Shown here piece by piece: positions 33,138 to 42,010 of a stretch of 64,000 bases of DNA. Under the pieces are notes generated by a model. It was not told the DNA's origin and searched no databases. It saw nothing but the letters and a program-made list of their open reading frames with translations. This stretch comes from Xenorhabdus eapokensis (GTDB lineage Bacteria; Pseudomonadota; Gammaproteobacteria; Enterobacterales; Enterobacteriaceae): positions 1 to 64,000 of the forward strand of contig NZ_MKGQ01000008.1 in assembly GCF_001908105.1 (NCBI RefSeq). Reading direction: 5' to 3'. The position numbers and the translations under genes are program-made. Each line of letters opens with the position of its first letter. The stretch's first letter is position 1.

Positions 33138-34568
33138 ATGCAACGAGGAAAAGTTTGGATCGTTGATGATGACAGTTCTATCCGCTGGGTACTTGAACGG
33201 GCGCTGAGTGGCGCAGGGATGGAGTGTATCAGTTTTGAAAATGCCGATGCCGTCTTGGCCGCGCTAGGACAAGGTAATCCAGAAGTTATTCTGTCGGATA
33301 TCCGTATGCCCGGATTAGACGGACTTAGTTTACTCAATCGGATCAAGCAGAGCCACCCACAGCTTCCGGTCATCATTATGACTGCCCATTCTGATCTGGA
33401 TGCCGCTGTCAGTGCCTATCAACACGGAGCATTCGATTATCTACCAAAGCCTTTCGATATTGATGAAACTGTTGCGCTGGTTGAACGTGCACTGAGTCAT
33501 TATCGGGAACAACATCAATCAGCCGCTAATCCGCAGTTGCCGGTATCGGTTTCAGATATGATCGGAGAAGCCCCCGCGATGCAGGAGGTATACCGGATTA
33601 TCGGCCGCCTTTCCCGCTCTTCCATCAGCGTGTTAATTAATGGTGAATCCGGCACAGGAAAAGAGCTGGTTGCCCATGCCCTTCACCGCCACAGTCCATG
33701 CGCTTCCGCACCATTTATTGCCCTGAATATGGCGGCAATCCCGAAAGACCTGATTGAATCCGAACTGTTTGGTCATGAAAAAGGCGCATTCACAGGGGCA
33801 AATCAAGTACGTCACGGTCGTTTTGAACAAGCCAATGGTGGCTCACTGTTTTTAGATGAAATTGGTGATATGCCGCTGGATATCCAAACTCGTCTGCTGC
33901 GAGTGCTGGCCGAAGGACAATTCTATCGAGTCGGGGGCTATGCACCCGTGAAAGTGAATGTTCGTATTATCGCTGCTACTCACCAGAATCTTGAGCAGCG
34001 CGTTGCAGAAGGTAAATTCAGGGAAGACCTCTACCATCGTCTGAATGTGATCCGTGTTCAATTACCGCCTTTGCGGGACAGAGTGGAAGACATTCCTCGT
34101 CTGGCGCACCATTTCCTACAACAAACGGCCAAAGAGTTGGGCGTTGAAGCCAAAGTGCTGCATCCTGATACTGAACTCGCTTTGATGCGTCTGCCGTGGT
34201 CGGGCAATGTCCGCCAGTTGGAAAACGTCTGCCGCTGGCTGACCGTGATGGCGGCAAGCAAGGAGGTACTGGTACAGGATCTGCCCGCTGACCTGATTGG
34301 CAACCAACCGACAGGACAGACAGGGAACTCCTCTATTGCACGCTCCACTCTACCTGAAAACTGGTCACAACTGCTGGCTGAATGGGCGAAACATGCTTTA
34401 AAAGAGGGAAAAACTGATCTCCTTGCCGATGCCTTACCACTGCTGGAACGCACTCTGCTTAATTGTGCACTAGAATATACCAATGGACATAAACAAGAAG
34501 CCGCCCGTTTGCTGGGTTGGGGAAGGAATACGATAACGCGGAAATTGAAGGAGCTGGGGTTACAATAA
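33138..34568 (+). CDS. glnG: Nitrogen regulator NtrC (NR-I)
   Basis: NtrC (476 residues; E. coli 469) is the enhancer-binding activator of sigma-54 promoters. A receiver domain carries the phospho-acceptor Asp54 (ILSDIRMPGLDG); the AAA+ domain shows Walker A GESGTGKE and the sigma-54 contact loop GAFTGA; a Fis-type HTH (EAARLLGWGRNTITRKLKEL) ends the protein. ATG at 33138 is preferred over GTG at 33132 because AGAGGG lies at proper spacing. The gene follows glnL by about 40 bases. Confidence 0.97.
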   Translation: MQRGKVWIVDDDSSIRWVLERALSGAGMECISFENADAVLAALGQGNPEVILSDIRMPGLDGLSLLNRIKQSHPQLPVIIMTAHSDLDAAVSAYQHGAFDYLPKPFDIDETVALVERALSHYREQHQSAANPQLPVSVSDMIGEAPAMQEVYRIIGRLSRSSISVLINGESGTGKELVAHALHRHSPCASAPFIALNMAAIPKDLIESELFGHEKGAFTGANQVRHGRFEQANGGSLFLDEIGDMPLDIQTRLLRVLAEGQFYRVGGYAPVKVNVRIIAATHQNLEQRVAEGKFREDLYHRLNVIRVQLPPLRDRVEDIPRLAHHFLQQTAKELGVEAKVLHPDTELALMRLPWSGNVRQLENVCRWLTVMAASKEVLVQDLPADLIGNQPTGQTGNSSIARSTLPENWSQLLAEWAKHALKEGKTDLLADALPLLERTLLNCALEYTNGHKQEAARLLGWGRNTITRKLKELGLQ

Positions 34569-34570
34569 GC

Positions 34571-34640
34571 TTCACAACAGTCAACAGAAATCCTTTTATA
34601 CTTCGGTGGCGCAAGTGTTCTATAGCAGAATATCTTCCTT
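34571..34640 (-). pseudogene. IS982-type transposase C-terminal remnant
   Basis: On the minus strand YSAIEHLRHRSIKGFLLTV closely matches the C-terminal motif of the intact IS982 transposase at 1780-2664 (IEHSRHRSLKGFLLTV). Nothing else of that element is left. It begins three bases after the glnG stop. Confidence 0.75.
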
Positions 34641-34644
34641 TCAA

Positions 34645-34712
34645 GGATACGTTACTACCTTACAGTCCGGATTTGAATCTTATCAACCCAAATAGGCGAA
34701 AGCAAAAACGAT
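34645..34712 (+). pseudogene. IS630-type transposase C-terminal remnant
   Basis: The plus-strand frame reads LPYSPDLNLINPNRRKQKR and then stops. This resembles the LPPYSPDLNPIE motif near the C-terminus of IS630/Tc1-like transposases, with changes at key positions. It directly follows the IS982 remnant, so at least two IS types have decayed in this gap. Confidence 0.6.
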
Positions 34713-34792
34713 AAGAAGACGAAAAAGGGGCTCAATTGATGAATTATTTATTTCGCATGTGAAATGTGCCTAATTTATTGATTCACCGATAC

Positions 34793-36166
34793 TCATATCA
34801 CCCGCGAAAATTGCCGCTGTCGCATCTGATTACGCAGATAACGATCAAAACACATACAAATATTACGTATCAGCAATCGCCCTTTCGGGGATACCTGAAT
34901 CTGCGATTCGGTCACTTCAACCAACCCATCTTCGGCCAACGGCGCCAATAATTGCAGGTCTTCGGCAAAGTAATCCGCGAAATTCAGCCCGTAATACTGC
35001 TCAATATCTGCAAAATTCAGCCGGAAGTTACAGATTAGCGCCTTAATCACATCACGACGAATGCAATCATCCTGTGTCAACGCTAAACCACGCCACAAAG
35101 CATGGCCTTGTGCTTCCACCACAGCGTAGTAGGTTTTCAGGTCTTTCTGGTTCTGAGCATAGCTATCCCCCAGCATACTGATCGCGGAAACGCCCATACC
35201 CAGTAAATCGCATTCCCCCTGCGTGGTATATCCCTGAAAATTTCGGTGTAAGATGCCCTTTCGTTGGGCAACGGCCAATTCATCATCAGGACGGGCAAAA
35301 TGATCCATGCCAATAAACTGGTAGCCATTACCTGTCAGGGTTGCGATCGTTGCTTGCAAGATATCCAGCTTTTGCGTCGCAGTGGGTAAATCCTGTTCCT
35401 TAATCTTGCGTTGTGCCGCAAATAAATCCGGTAAGTGGGCATAGTTGAATACACTTAAGCGATCAGGAGACAAGGCCAATACCCGCTGTAATGTAAAAGC
35501 AAAACTCTCAGGTGTCTGTTGCGGCAGGCCATAAATCAAATCAATGCTGGTGGATGTAAAGCCAATTTCACGGGCACGTTTGATCAGTTCGAAAATAAAT
35601 GCTTCATCTTGCTCTCGATTCACCAAACGCTGCACATCTTTATTAAAATCCTGCACGCCCATACTCAGGCGGTTAAAGCCTTCGTGATGCAAATGATCAA
35701 TGACATCAAGCTCAATTTCACGCGGATCAATTTCAATGGAAAGTTCAGCATCGGGCAGAAAATGGAAATGGCTGCGCAGCATCGACATCAATCGGCTGAT
35801 CTGTGTTTTGTCCAGATAGGTTGGCGTCCCTCCACCCCAGTGCATCTGGCTGACTTTCCGCTGGGAAAATAATTTTCCACGAGCAGCAATCTCTTTTTCT
35901 AACACATTCAGATACTCATCCGCTTTGTGCTTTTGGCGCGTCACCAGTTTATTGCAACCACAGAAATAACAAAGCTTATGGCAGAACGGAATATGGATAT
36001 AGAGGGAAAGCGGGCGCTCAGGATAACGGGCGGCAGCCTGTGCAAAAGCGGTCGCATCGTACTGTTGGTTAAACTCCAATGCTGTTGGATATGAAGTATA
36101 ACGAGGCCCTGAATAGTTGTATTTTTGGATCAAAGGCAGATCCCAAACAATGGCTTGCTCTGACAT
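34793..36166 (-). CDS. hemN: Oxygen-independent coproporphyrinogen III oxidase
   Basis: HemN (457 residues, as in E. coli) is a radical-SAM enzyme that decarboxylates coproporphyrinogen III to protoporphyrinogen IX in anaerobic haem synthesis. The cluster motif is in IHIPFCHKLCYFCGC (Cys62, Cys66, Cys69), followed by GGGTPTYLD. The C-terminal HemN domain (GLNFADYFAEDLQLL) is complete. It is convergent with glnG across IS debris. Confidence 0.97.
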   Translation of the reverse strand: MSEQAIVWDLPLIQKYNYSGPRYTSYPTALEFNQQYDATAFAQAAARYPERPLSLYIHIPFCHKLCYFCGCNKLVTRQKHKADEYLNVLEKEIAARGKLFSQRKVSQMHWGGGTPTYLDKTQISRLMSMLRSHFHFLPDAELSIEIDPREIELDVIDHLHHEGFNRLSMGVQDFNKDVQRLVNREQDEAFIFELIKRAREIGFTSTSIDLIYGLPQQTPESFAFTLQRVLALSPDRLSVFNYAHLPDLFAAQRKIKEQDLPTATQKLDILQATIATLTGNGYQFIGMDHFARPDDELAVAQRKGILHRNFQGYTTQGECDLLGMGVSAISMLGDSYAQNQKDLKTYYAVVEAQGHALWRGLALTQDDCIRRDVIKALICNFRLNFADIEQYYGLNFADYFAEDLQLLAPLAEDGLVEVTESQIQVSPKGRLLIRNICMCFDRYLRNQMRQRQFSRVI

Positions 36167-36255
36167 GCTTATTCCTTCCGCTGTTTTCGCCCATCAAAAC
36201 GCAACATGATTGCCGCCATAGTTTACCCAATAACCACAAAAAATAACACACTGAT

Positions 36256-36296
36256 ACTATGGTTATTAATACCGTGGTTATTAATATCGTGGTTAT
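36256..36296. repeat. 15-bp short tandem repeat, hemN-yihI gap
   Basis: Two close copies of GGTTATTAATACCGT-like units (36261-36275, 36276-36290) plus flanking partial copies. No frame through it looks coding. Confidence 0.7.
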
Positions 36297-36341
36297 CAGA
36301 ATGAACCCGCCTTTTACGATCACAATTCATTGATGAAGGCG

Positions 36342-36890
36342 TTACTTACCCTTCAACAATTGCATGATATCTTCCTGTGATTCTTCTTCGCTATTTTCTT
36401 CATCCAGTTCGATGCCCAACTCTTCCATCAGGGTATCAATGCGATCGAGCGTATTGTCGACATAAGCATGGTCTTCCTGGGACAGTTTTTCACCCTGCTC
36501 AAGACGTGCCAACAAGTCATCCAATCGTTCATCATTTTCCAGCATTTTCAGCTCTTCCTGTGGTGACAGGCGCGGTTTTTGTTGCTCTATAGTCGGTTTA
36601 ACGGCTGGTTTCACCGTCAGTGCTTTTTCACTTGCGGCTTTCCCATCAACCAACAGAGGAACCGGAACTTTACTGCCGATACGTGGATCTTTTTCCTGTT
36701 TGACTACTGAACGCTTTTTATTACTGCCATTATCGCTCTGACGGCTACCGGTCGGATTACCATTACCACGGCGTTTTTTCTGGCGCTTACGCTCGCGCCC
36801 TTCTGCATCCAGCTCTGCGCGACTTTTTCTTTTTTGCTTTTGCTGACCAGCGGAAAACTTCGCTGGTGATTTTTTCTTTAACGGGCTCAT
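36342..36890 (-). CDS. yihI: Der GTPase-activating protein YihI
   Basis: YihI (182 residues; E. coli 169) stimulates the GTPase of the ribosome-assembly factor Der. The N-terminal half is very basic and disordered ([19 protein letters not shown]), the middle has [12 protein letters not shown], and the C-terminal part (from about 105) is acidic and helical ([20 protein letters not shown], ending [10 protein letters not shown]). These fit the family. Upstream of hemN in the same direction, as in E. coli. Confidence 0.93.
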   Translation of the reverse strand: MSPLKKKSPAKFSAGQQKQKRKSRAELDAEGRERKRQKKRRGNGNPTGSRQSDNGSNKKRSVVKQEKDPRIGSKVPVPLLVDGKAASEKALTVKPAVKPTIEQQKPRLSPQEELKMLENDERLDDLLARLEQGEKLSQEDHAYVDNTLDRIDTLMEELGIELDEENSEEESQEDIMQLLKGK

Positions 36891-37039
36891 AGCTTGTGAC
36901 TCAACTCATTTTTATCAAGATATTTTCGGCGGAATCTAACAGAAACTCCCATTAACATCCAATGCCATTCACCTATAGTTTAAATTTCGTCTAGTATTCT
37001 AAGTAATTTTAACTCAAATAATATGATCATCTGATTACC

Positions 37040-38509
37040 ATGCGTTTTTTTGATACTCCTTCTTATCGCATACCATTGTATCTTTGGGTCACTGGTTATG
37101 CCGTTTTGTGGATAATAGCAAGCTACTCTCTCGATCCCACCGTTCCTTATGATGCCGTAGAAGCATTAAACTGGGGCATTAATGGGGAATGGGGTTCGCC
37201 CAAAAATCCATGGCTAGTGGGAGCCATCATGCTACCCGCTATTTCTATCAGCGATATTTCTCTCAGTTTTTATTGGTATTTCAGCCACTTTGTCGCCATT
37301 GCCATCGGTATGCTTGGGGTTTGGCAACTGGCTTTCCGACTGACAGGTAAAGTTATGCTCGCATGGCTTGCCATGCTGACTCTGAATCTATCCGGTATCA
37401 TCAATTTTGATATCATTCCTTATAATGATAATTATCTTTTGGTTATGCTCTGGCCGTGGTCATTGCTGTTTTTCCTGCGTGCCATTGACGATCACCCCAA
37501 ATGGTGGCTGGCATTCGCCCTCACCACCGGTCTGGCAACGATGGCAAAGTATTCTTCACTTGCTATAGTCGGCTCGGTCTTTTTGCTCTCCCTGTTCGTA
37601 CCTAAAATACGCCGTAACTATCGGGAGCCACTATTTTATCTCGCCATTGTCATCTGGCTCCTGCTGGTACTGCCGAACGTTTGGTGGTTGGTGCATAACG
37701 ACTTTGTTGCCTTTAAATGGGTAGATTCCCAAATTCAGAAAGGATTTAACCTACATACCACACGGGCTATGCTTTCCGTGTTCTACCCGTTAATTATCGT
37801 CAGCGTTATTATTTATCTGCTGGGTGGCCGGATTGGCTGGCCTAAGCAGCAATCCAATGCGCTGGCTAATATCGTGATCCTGCTGCCTCTGCTGATTATT
37901 TACGGCTGGTTCTCCTTCAATCAGGGCGGGCGGATGACCGAATGGGTGCAACCTTTTATGGTTGTTTCGACGGCATTGTTGGTGGGATCGGTCACAGTAT
38001 TCCCCAACAAACCTTTGCGAGGCACATTACGGGGATTGACTGTGTTTGGTGTATTGGTGTTGATCGGTTACGTCGGTGTAATGATGGCAAATGCCCGTGA
38101 TGCAGGGCAAAAATTTGTTGGCATAAAAACCCTTGCCAACCAACTTGATCAACGTTGGAACGAACTGTATCCAACACCATTGCATTATGTGGGTGGAGCA
38201 TATCTGCATCAATGGCTGACATTTTATAGCTATTATCACCCTGAAACGATACAACCCTGGGAATTAGATAATGGTGTGCCACCGAATATCTATAACCGCC
38301 ATATCAAAGAGGATAATATTGTGAAATACGGTGCCTTGCTAGTAGGAGAGCGAGGAAAGAGCTGTGCAGAGGAAGATTTCCAACATACACTGGCACAATG
38401 GCCATCATTGGTGCTCAGTCACAAAGAAGAGTTCGCCTTCCAGGCTCAACCAAGTGCTAAGGTAGATACTGTTTGCATTGGCTTTATTGCACCTAAAAAT
38501 ATTCAATAA
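37040..38509 (+). CDS. GT39/PMT-type membrane glycosyltransferase
   Basis: A 489-residue integral membrane protein with about 10-12 hydrophobic helices. The N-terminal loop with an acidic site (SYSLDPTVPYDAVEALNWG) and a following GEWGSPKNPWL match polyprenyl-phosphate-sugar-dependent transferases of the ArnT/PMT_2 superfamily, which move a sugar from a lipid carrier to lipid A or protein in the periplasm. The C-terminal part is a soluble periplasmic domain (about 360-489). It is a solitary gene with no arn genes nearby, so the acceptor is unknown. Confidence 0.75.
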   Translation: MRFFDTPSYRIPLYLWVTGYAVLWIIASYSLDPTVPYDAVEALNWGINGEWGSPKNPWLVGAIMLPAISISDISLSFYWYFSHFVAIAIGMLGVWQLAFRLTGKVMLAWLAMLTLNLSGIINFDIIPYNDNYLLVMLWPWSLLFFLRAIDDHPKWWLAFALTTGLATMAKYSSLAIVGSVFLLSLFVPKIRRNYREPLFYLAIVIWLLLVLPNVWWLVHNDFVAFKWVDSQIQKGFNLHTTRAMLSVFYPLIIVSVIIYLLGGRIGWPKQQSNALANIVILLPLLIIYGWFSFNQGGRMTEWVQPFMVVSTALLVGSVTVFPNKPLRGTLRGLTVFGVLVLIGYVGVMMANARDAGQKFVGIKTLANQLDQRWNELYPTPLHYVGGAYLHQWLTFYSYYHPETIQPWELDNGVPPNIYNRHIKEDNIVKYGALLVGERGKSCAEEDFQHTLAQWPSLVLSHKEEFAFQAQPSAKVDTVCIGFIAPKNIQ

Positions 38510-38530
38510 AATACCCCATTAAATAAGCAA

Positions 38531-38554
38531 GCCTGACATAACCTGCTGTCAGGC
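38531..38554. terminator. Bidirectional terminator GT39 gene / adeP
   Basis: An 8-bp stem (GCCTGACA/TGTCAGGC) lies between convergent genes. The T-run is weak. Confidence 0.65.
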
Positions 38555-38582
38555 CTGCTCTTACTCACTGTTTCAATCGTGC

Positions 38583-39920
38583 TCAATGGGCATCCACAAA
38601 CACCATTTTTAATACAAACAATAGCGTCACGACAAGAACACATGGGCTAATTTCACGCCATTTGCCAGTGCCCAATTTCATAGCACAGTAGGCGATAAAC
38701 CCCAGAGCAATACCTTCGGTAATGGAGAAGCTAAATGGCATCATCACTGCGGTAATAAAAGCAGGGACGGATTCAGTCAGATCGTTCCATTTCACCCTTG
38801 TCAGGCTAGAGGTCATCAAAACGCCCACATAGACCAAAGCTCCCGCTGTAGCATAAGCAGGCACCATGCTTGCCAGTGGAGAGATAAACATGACCAACAG
38901 GAATAAAATACCCACAACAATTGCTGTCAAACCCGTCCGGCCACCAACAGAAACGCCCGAAGAACTTTCAATATAGGCGGTAACCGAAGACGTTCCAATG
39001 TAAGAACCCGCCACCGAACTGATACTATCCACATACAAGGCTTGTTTCATGCGTGGGAATTTGCCACTACTGTCAGCAATACCCGCTTTATCCGTCACGC
39101 CAATCAATGTGCCGGAAGAATCAAACAAGTTCACCAACATAAATGAGAAAATAACGCCAGCCAAAGCAATATCCAGAGCACCTTTTACATCAACGTTACC
39201 CACTACGCTCATCACACTGGGCGGCAGATCAAAAATACCGTGATATTCCACATATCCCATCATCAAACCGATGCCCGTTGTCACGATAATTGAAACCAAC
39301 ACCGCCGCATGGAAATTACGTGCCGCTAAAATAGCAATAATGAAAAAACCCAATGTCCCCAACAAGACATTGTGAGAAGCAAAATTGCCAATTGAAACAA
39401 TCGTGTCAGGATTAGGCACGATAATGCCTGCATTTTTCAGCCCCATCATGGCAATGAAAAGACCGATACCACTGGTAATACCCACACGCAGGCTCAATGG
39501 AATATTGGCGATCATCCAATAACGGACACGAAAGAGAGTCAATATAAACAACCCCACCGCCCCCCAGAAAATTGCCCCCATCGCAACTTGCCACGAAAGC
39601 CCCATCGCACCGACCACAACAAAGGCAAAAAACGCATTTAGTCCCATTGCAGGTGCAACGGCAACAGGCAGATTCGCCAACAATCCCATCAGAATGCTGC
39701 CAACTGCGGCGATTAAACAGGTTGTAACAAATACCGCTTTAATATCCATGCCTGCAACCGCCAGAATTTGCGGGTTAACAAAGACGATATAAACCATCGT
39801 TAGAAAAGTCGTCAGCCCGGCAATTATTTCAGTACGAACTGTTGTGCCATGTTCCCTTAATTTAAACACGCGCTGAAACAAGCTCTGACGATTAGCAGAG
39901 CCAGAATTTATTGTGCTCAT
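38583..39920 (-). CDS. adeP: Adenine permease (NCS2/AzgA family)
   Basis: AdeP/YieG (445 residues, as in E. coli) is a proton-coupled adenine carrier. The sequence is much closer to YieG than to the guanine/hypoxanthine permeases: FKLREHGTTVRTEIIAGLTT, APAMGLNAFFAFVVV, LVNLFDSSGTLIGVTDKAG and GTSSVTAYIESSSGVSVGGR are all retained. The start at 39920 has GGGGAAAC upstream; the frame extends to 39938 without conservation. A near-perfect PurR box lies about 85 bases upstream. Confidence 0.94.
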   Translation of the reverse strand: MSTINSGSANRQSLFQRVFKLREHGTTVRTEIIAGLTTFLTMVYIVFVNPQILAVAGMDIKAVFVTTCLIAAVGSILMGLLANLPVAVAPAMGLNAFFAFVVVGAMGLSWQVAMGAIFWGAVGLFILTLFRVRYWMIANIPLSLRVGITSGIGLFIAMMGLKNAGIIVPNPDTIVSIGNFASHNVLLGTLGFFIIAILAARNFHAAVLVSIIVTTGIGLMMGYVEYHGIFDLPPSVMSVVGNVDVKGALDIALAGVIFSFMLVNLFDSSGTLIGVTDKAGIADSSGKFPRMKQALYVDSISSVAGSYIGTSSVTAYIESSSGVSVGGRTGLTAIVVGILFLLVMFISPLASMVPAYATAGALVYVGVLMTSSLTRVKWNDLTESVPAFITAVMMPFSFSITEGIALGFIAYCAMKLGTGKWREISPCVLVVTLLFVLKMVFVDAH

Positions 39921-40394
39921 ATAATATTGTTTCCCCAAAAAAAAGCGAAGTTTTCGACCTATCCTACAGGAAACCCATCTAAATCGTTATCCTGAAACGA
40001 CAAAAAGAAAACGTTTGCGACAAGTGTAATCAATAAGTTACATAACATTATGATTGTTAGGGAAATTTAGGGTGATAAAGCAGCAAGAATGTTCCGTCTG
40101 ATATGAGCATATACTTTTATTATTATTCTTCTTAAAAACGTTATAAATATAACCAAATAATATTTGGTGTATTCTTCATAAGCTATCATACTATAAATAA
40201 TAACGTCATTTTATTATATCATAATAAACAGTTTCATCTTAACACAATAATAGGCGGAATTGTTATTCCATCGCCCTATGAATCCTCATACAGAAATATC
40301 CATTGTTATTATTATTTAAGTAAAATAATAAGATTCATACATTTTAGATATTATTTTTTCTCTATATTCAATAAATTATAAAAGAGGTAATATT
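39921..40394. other. AT-rich intergenic region adeP / VapA-like gene
   Basis: A 474-base divergent region. The adeP-proximal 100 bases hold the PurR site; the rest becomes very AT-rich and no coding frame is seen. It should contain the promoter of the VapA-like gene. Confidence 0.5.
40004..40019 (-). promoter_or_regulatory. PurR operator of adeP
   Basis: Read on the minus strand, TCGCAAACGTTTTCTT differs from the PurR consensus ACGCAAACGTTTTCNT only at the first base. It lies upstream of the adenine permease, whose E. coli counterpart is known to belong to the PurR regulon. Confidence 0.8.
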
Positions 40395-40844
40395 ATGAAC
40401 GAATTAGAAAAAAATGAAATTAAACTAAAAGTTATTGAAAATTTTAAACAAACTATGCAGGGGAAGCTAGACTCCAAACTTATTGATGAAGCGACAAAAA
40501 GAATGGCTTCTTCAGGACTAGATGCATATTCAGCGGGAGGTCAAGTAGAAAGCCTCGTTTTTTATCTGAGGTTTTCCCTGCTCTTGGATTTTGCTGGTAA
40601 CAAAGTTTTTCACGGGCAGGCAGGAGGGTTTACGACTCCTGGCATTGCAGCTATACAAGGATTTATTTTTACAGACGATTTAGATGCACTTTGTTCTAAT
40701 ACGGTAAGTTTCTCGTTTCAGTCAACGCCCGTGAGCTTTGGTTTGCAATTCTTTGATTCAAATAGCTATTTGCTTGGTTCCTTCGGCGGTCTCGCAATTT
40801 CCCTTATAGTAGGCGCAGGTGGTGGATCGGGTTCATGGAGTTAA
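40395..40844 (+). CDS. VapA-family protein (Rhodococcus Vap-like) with atypical N-terminus
   Basis: A 149-residue protein whose residues about 50-149 align by eye with mature VapA of Rhodococcus equi: GGQVESLVFYLRF, VFHGQAGGFTTPG, FTDDLDAL, NTVSFSF, LQFFDSNSYLLG and the terminal GAGGGSGSW all have close counterparts. VapA is a secreted, acid-stable beta-barrel protein that helps block phagosome maturation. Here no signal peptide is present; residues 1-50 are charged and helical (NELEKNEIKLKVIENFKQTM), so export, if any, must differ. AAGAGGT lies before the ATG. The gene stands alone in AT-rich DNA beside an IS remnant, consistent with horizontal gain. Confidence 0.85.
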   Translation: MNELEKNEIKLKVIENFKQTMQGKLDSKLIDEATKRMASSGLDAYSAGGQVESLVFYLRFSLLLDFAGNKVFHGQAGGFTTPGIAAIQGFIFTDDLDALCSNTVSFSFQSTPVSFGLQFFDSNSYLLGSFGGLAISLIVGAGGGSGSWS

Positions 40845-40904
40845 TTATTTTTTATAATAAATAATTTCAGCCGGAGTACAATGATTAACAGAATACTACG
40901 CCCT

Positions 40905-40935
40905 TGCTGGGTAATATTTTACACAGCAAGGGTTA
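40905..40935 (+). terminator. Terminator of the VapA-like gene
   Basis: A stem of about 9 bp (CCCTTGCTG/CAGCAAGGG) with a loop of about 12 bases is followed by TTATTGTTAT, about 60 bases after the stop. Confidence 0.7.
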
Positions 40936-41001
40936 TTGTTATGAATTAATTAACATTAAACTGAATTAAAATTATGCTTTTTAGCTTTTGCTCTGAATTT
41001 T

Positions 41002-41217
41002 ATGAAAGATGCAGCGGCTATTGCCGAGGCGAGATTTGTGGCAACGACTGAACACACCAGATCCTATGATTGTTTGCTTGCCTTGGAAGATACAACCTCA
41101 CTGGAGTTTACTCATCGGGCAGTTCGGGAGGAAATGGGATACCCCATTATCAACCCGTTGATGATGGGATATTTACTGTCCAAGTCTCTTGAGCTATAAA
41201 ATATGATCAAGAGACAG
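41002..41217 (+). pseudogene. IS4-family (IS50/Tn5-like) transposase remnant with one element end
   Basis: A 65-codon frame (41002-41199) contains CLLALEDTTSLEFTHRAVREE, matching the LAIEDTTSL segment of Tn5/IS50-type transposases (the Asp is catalytic). It then leaves the family sequence and stops. Eighteen bases on, the minus-strand sequence ending at 41199-41217 reads CTGTCTCTTGATCATATTT, matching 17 of 19 positions of the IS50 inner end. No opposite end is seen, so this is a deleted element keeping only its right terminus. Confidence 0.75.
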
Positions 41218-41295
41218 GCCTCGCAGCAGGGAATGAATGCAATAACGAAAATATTTGTCAGATATTAATTTTGAGGAACCACGGTCAACGTTTTT

Positions 41296-42009
41296 TTACG
41301 CCAAAACCCGAAGATGGCGGTTCTTTTTACGCCTCACTGAGAAACGACGGGCAATGTAATTAGCCACTAACTCCAGTGATAAACACATCACAAAATACAC
41401 CAGCGCAACGAATAAAAAGACTTCCATCGGATAGACCATACTGCGGTTATTCACTTGGGTCGCCAAAAATGACAATTCCGCGACGCCAACGATATAAGCC
41501 AATGAGGTATCCTTGATTAACGCAATCCACTGATTGATAAATGAAGGCACCATCATGCGCAATGCCTGCGGCAAAACGATATGCCACAACACTTCCCAAC
41601 GATTGAAACCCAGCGATAACCCTGCCCGCCATTGACCATCACCAATCGCTAAAATTCCCGCTTTGACGCCATGTGCTAAATAAGCCGAAGTAATCAATGC
41701 CAGTGCACAAACAACGGTCGTAATTTCAGGGATCTCCATTCCCAATACGACAGGTAACAAGAAATACGTCCAGAAAATCAGCATAATGACTGGAATGGCG
41801 CGGAAGAAACCCAGCACTGCCGCCAATAAGTTGGCCCAAAAGCCACGCAGCATCGCCAGTGCAACGCCACCCAGAATACCCAATACGATGGAGATCGTCC
41901 CCGCTATGATACTGATTACCAGCGTCAATGCCGCCCCTTCCAGTGGCCCATCGGGAAAGGTTCCCAAGAGCAAATAACGCCAGTTTTCTGCAATAACCGT
42001 AAAGTCCAT
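41296..42009 (-). CDS. Polar amino-acid ABC transporter permease (second)
   Basis: A 237-residue inner-membrane permease of the His/Glu/Gln family (HisMQ type) with about five hydrophobic helices. The cytoplasmic EAA-type coupling loop lies in GWRAGLSLGFNR-like sequence followed by LPQALRMMVPSFINQW. It is one base from the preceding permease gene, so the two are co-translated and should form a heterodimeric channel. In this family the next gene normally encodes the ATPase. Here the operon stops and an IS remnant follows. Confidence 0.85.
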   Translation of the reverse strand: MDFTVIAENWRYLLLGTFPDGPLEGAALTLVISIIAGTISIVLGILGGVALAMLRGFWANLLAAVLGFFRAIPVIMLIFWTYFLLPVVLGMEIPEITTVVCALALITSAYLAHGVKAGILAIGDGQWRAGLSLGFNRWEVLWHIVLPQALRMMVPSFINQWIALIKDTSLAYIVGVAELSFLATQVNNRSMVYPMEVFLFVALVYFVMCLSLELVANYIARRFSVRRKKNRHLRVLA

Positions 42010-42010
42010 A

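Noticed and set aside
38583..39920. Guanine/hypoxanthine permease
   Set aside because: Sequence is far closer to the adenine permease YieG/AdeP across the substrate helices.
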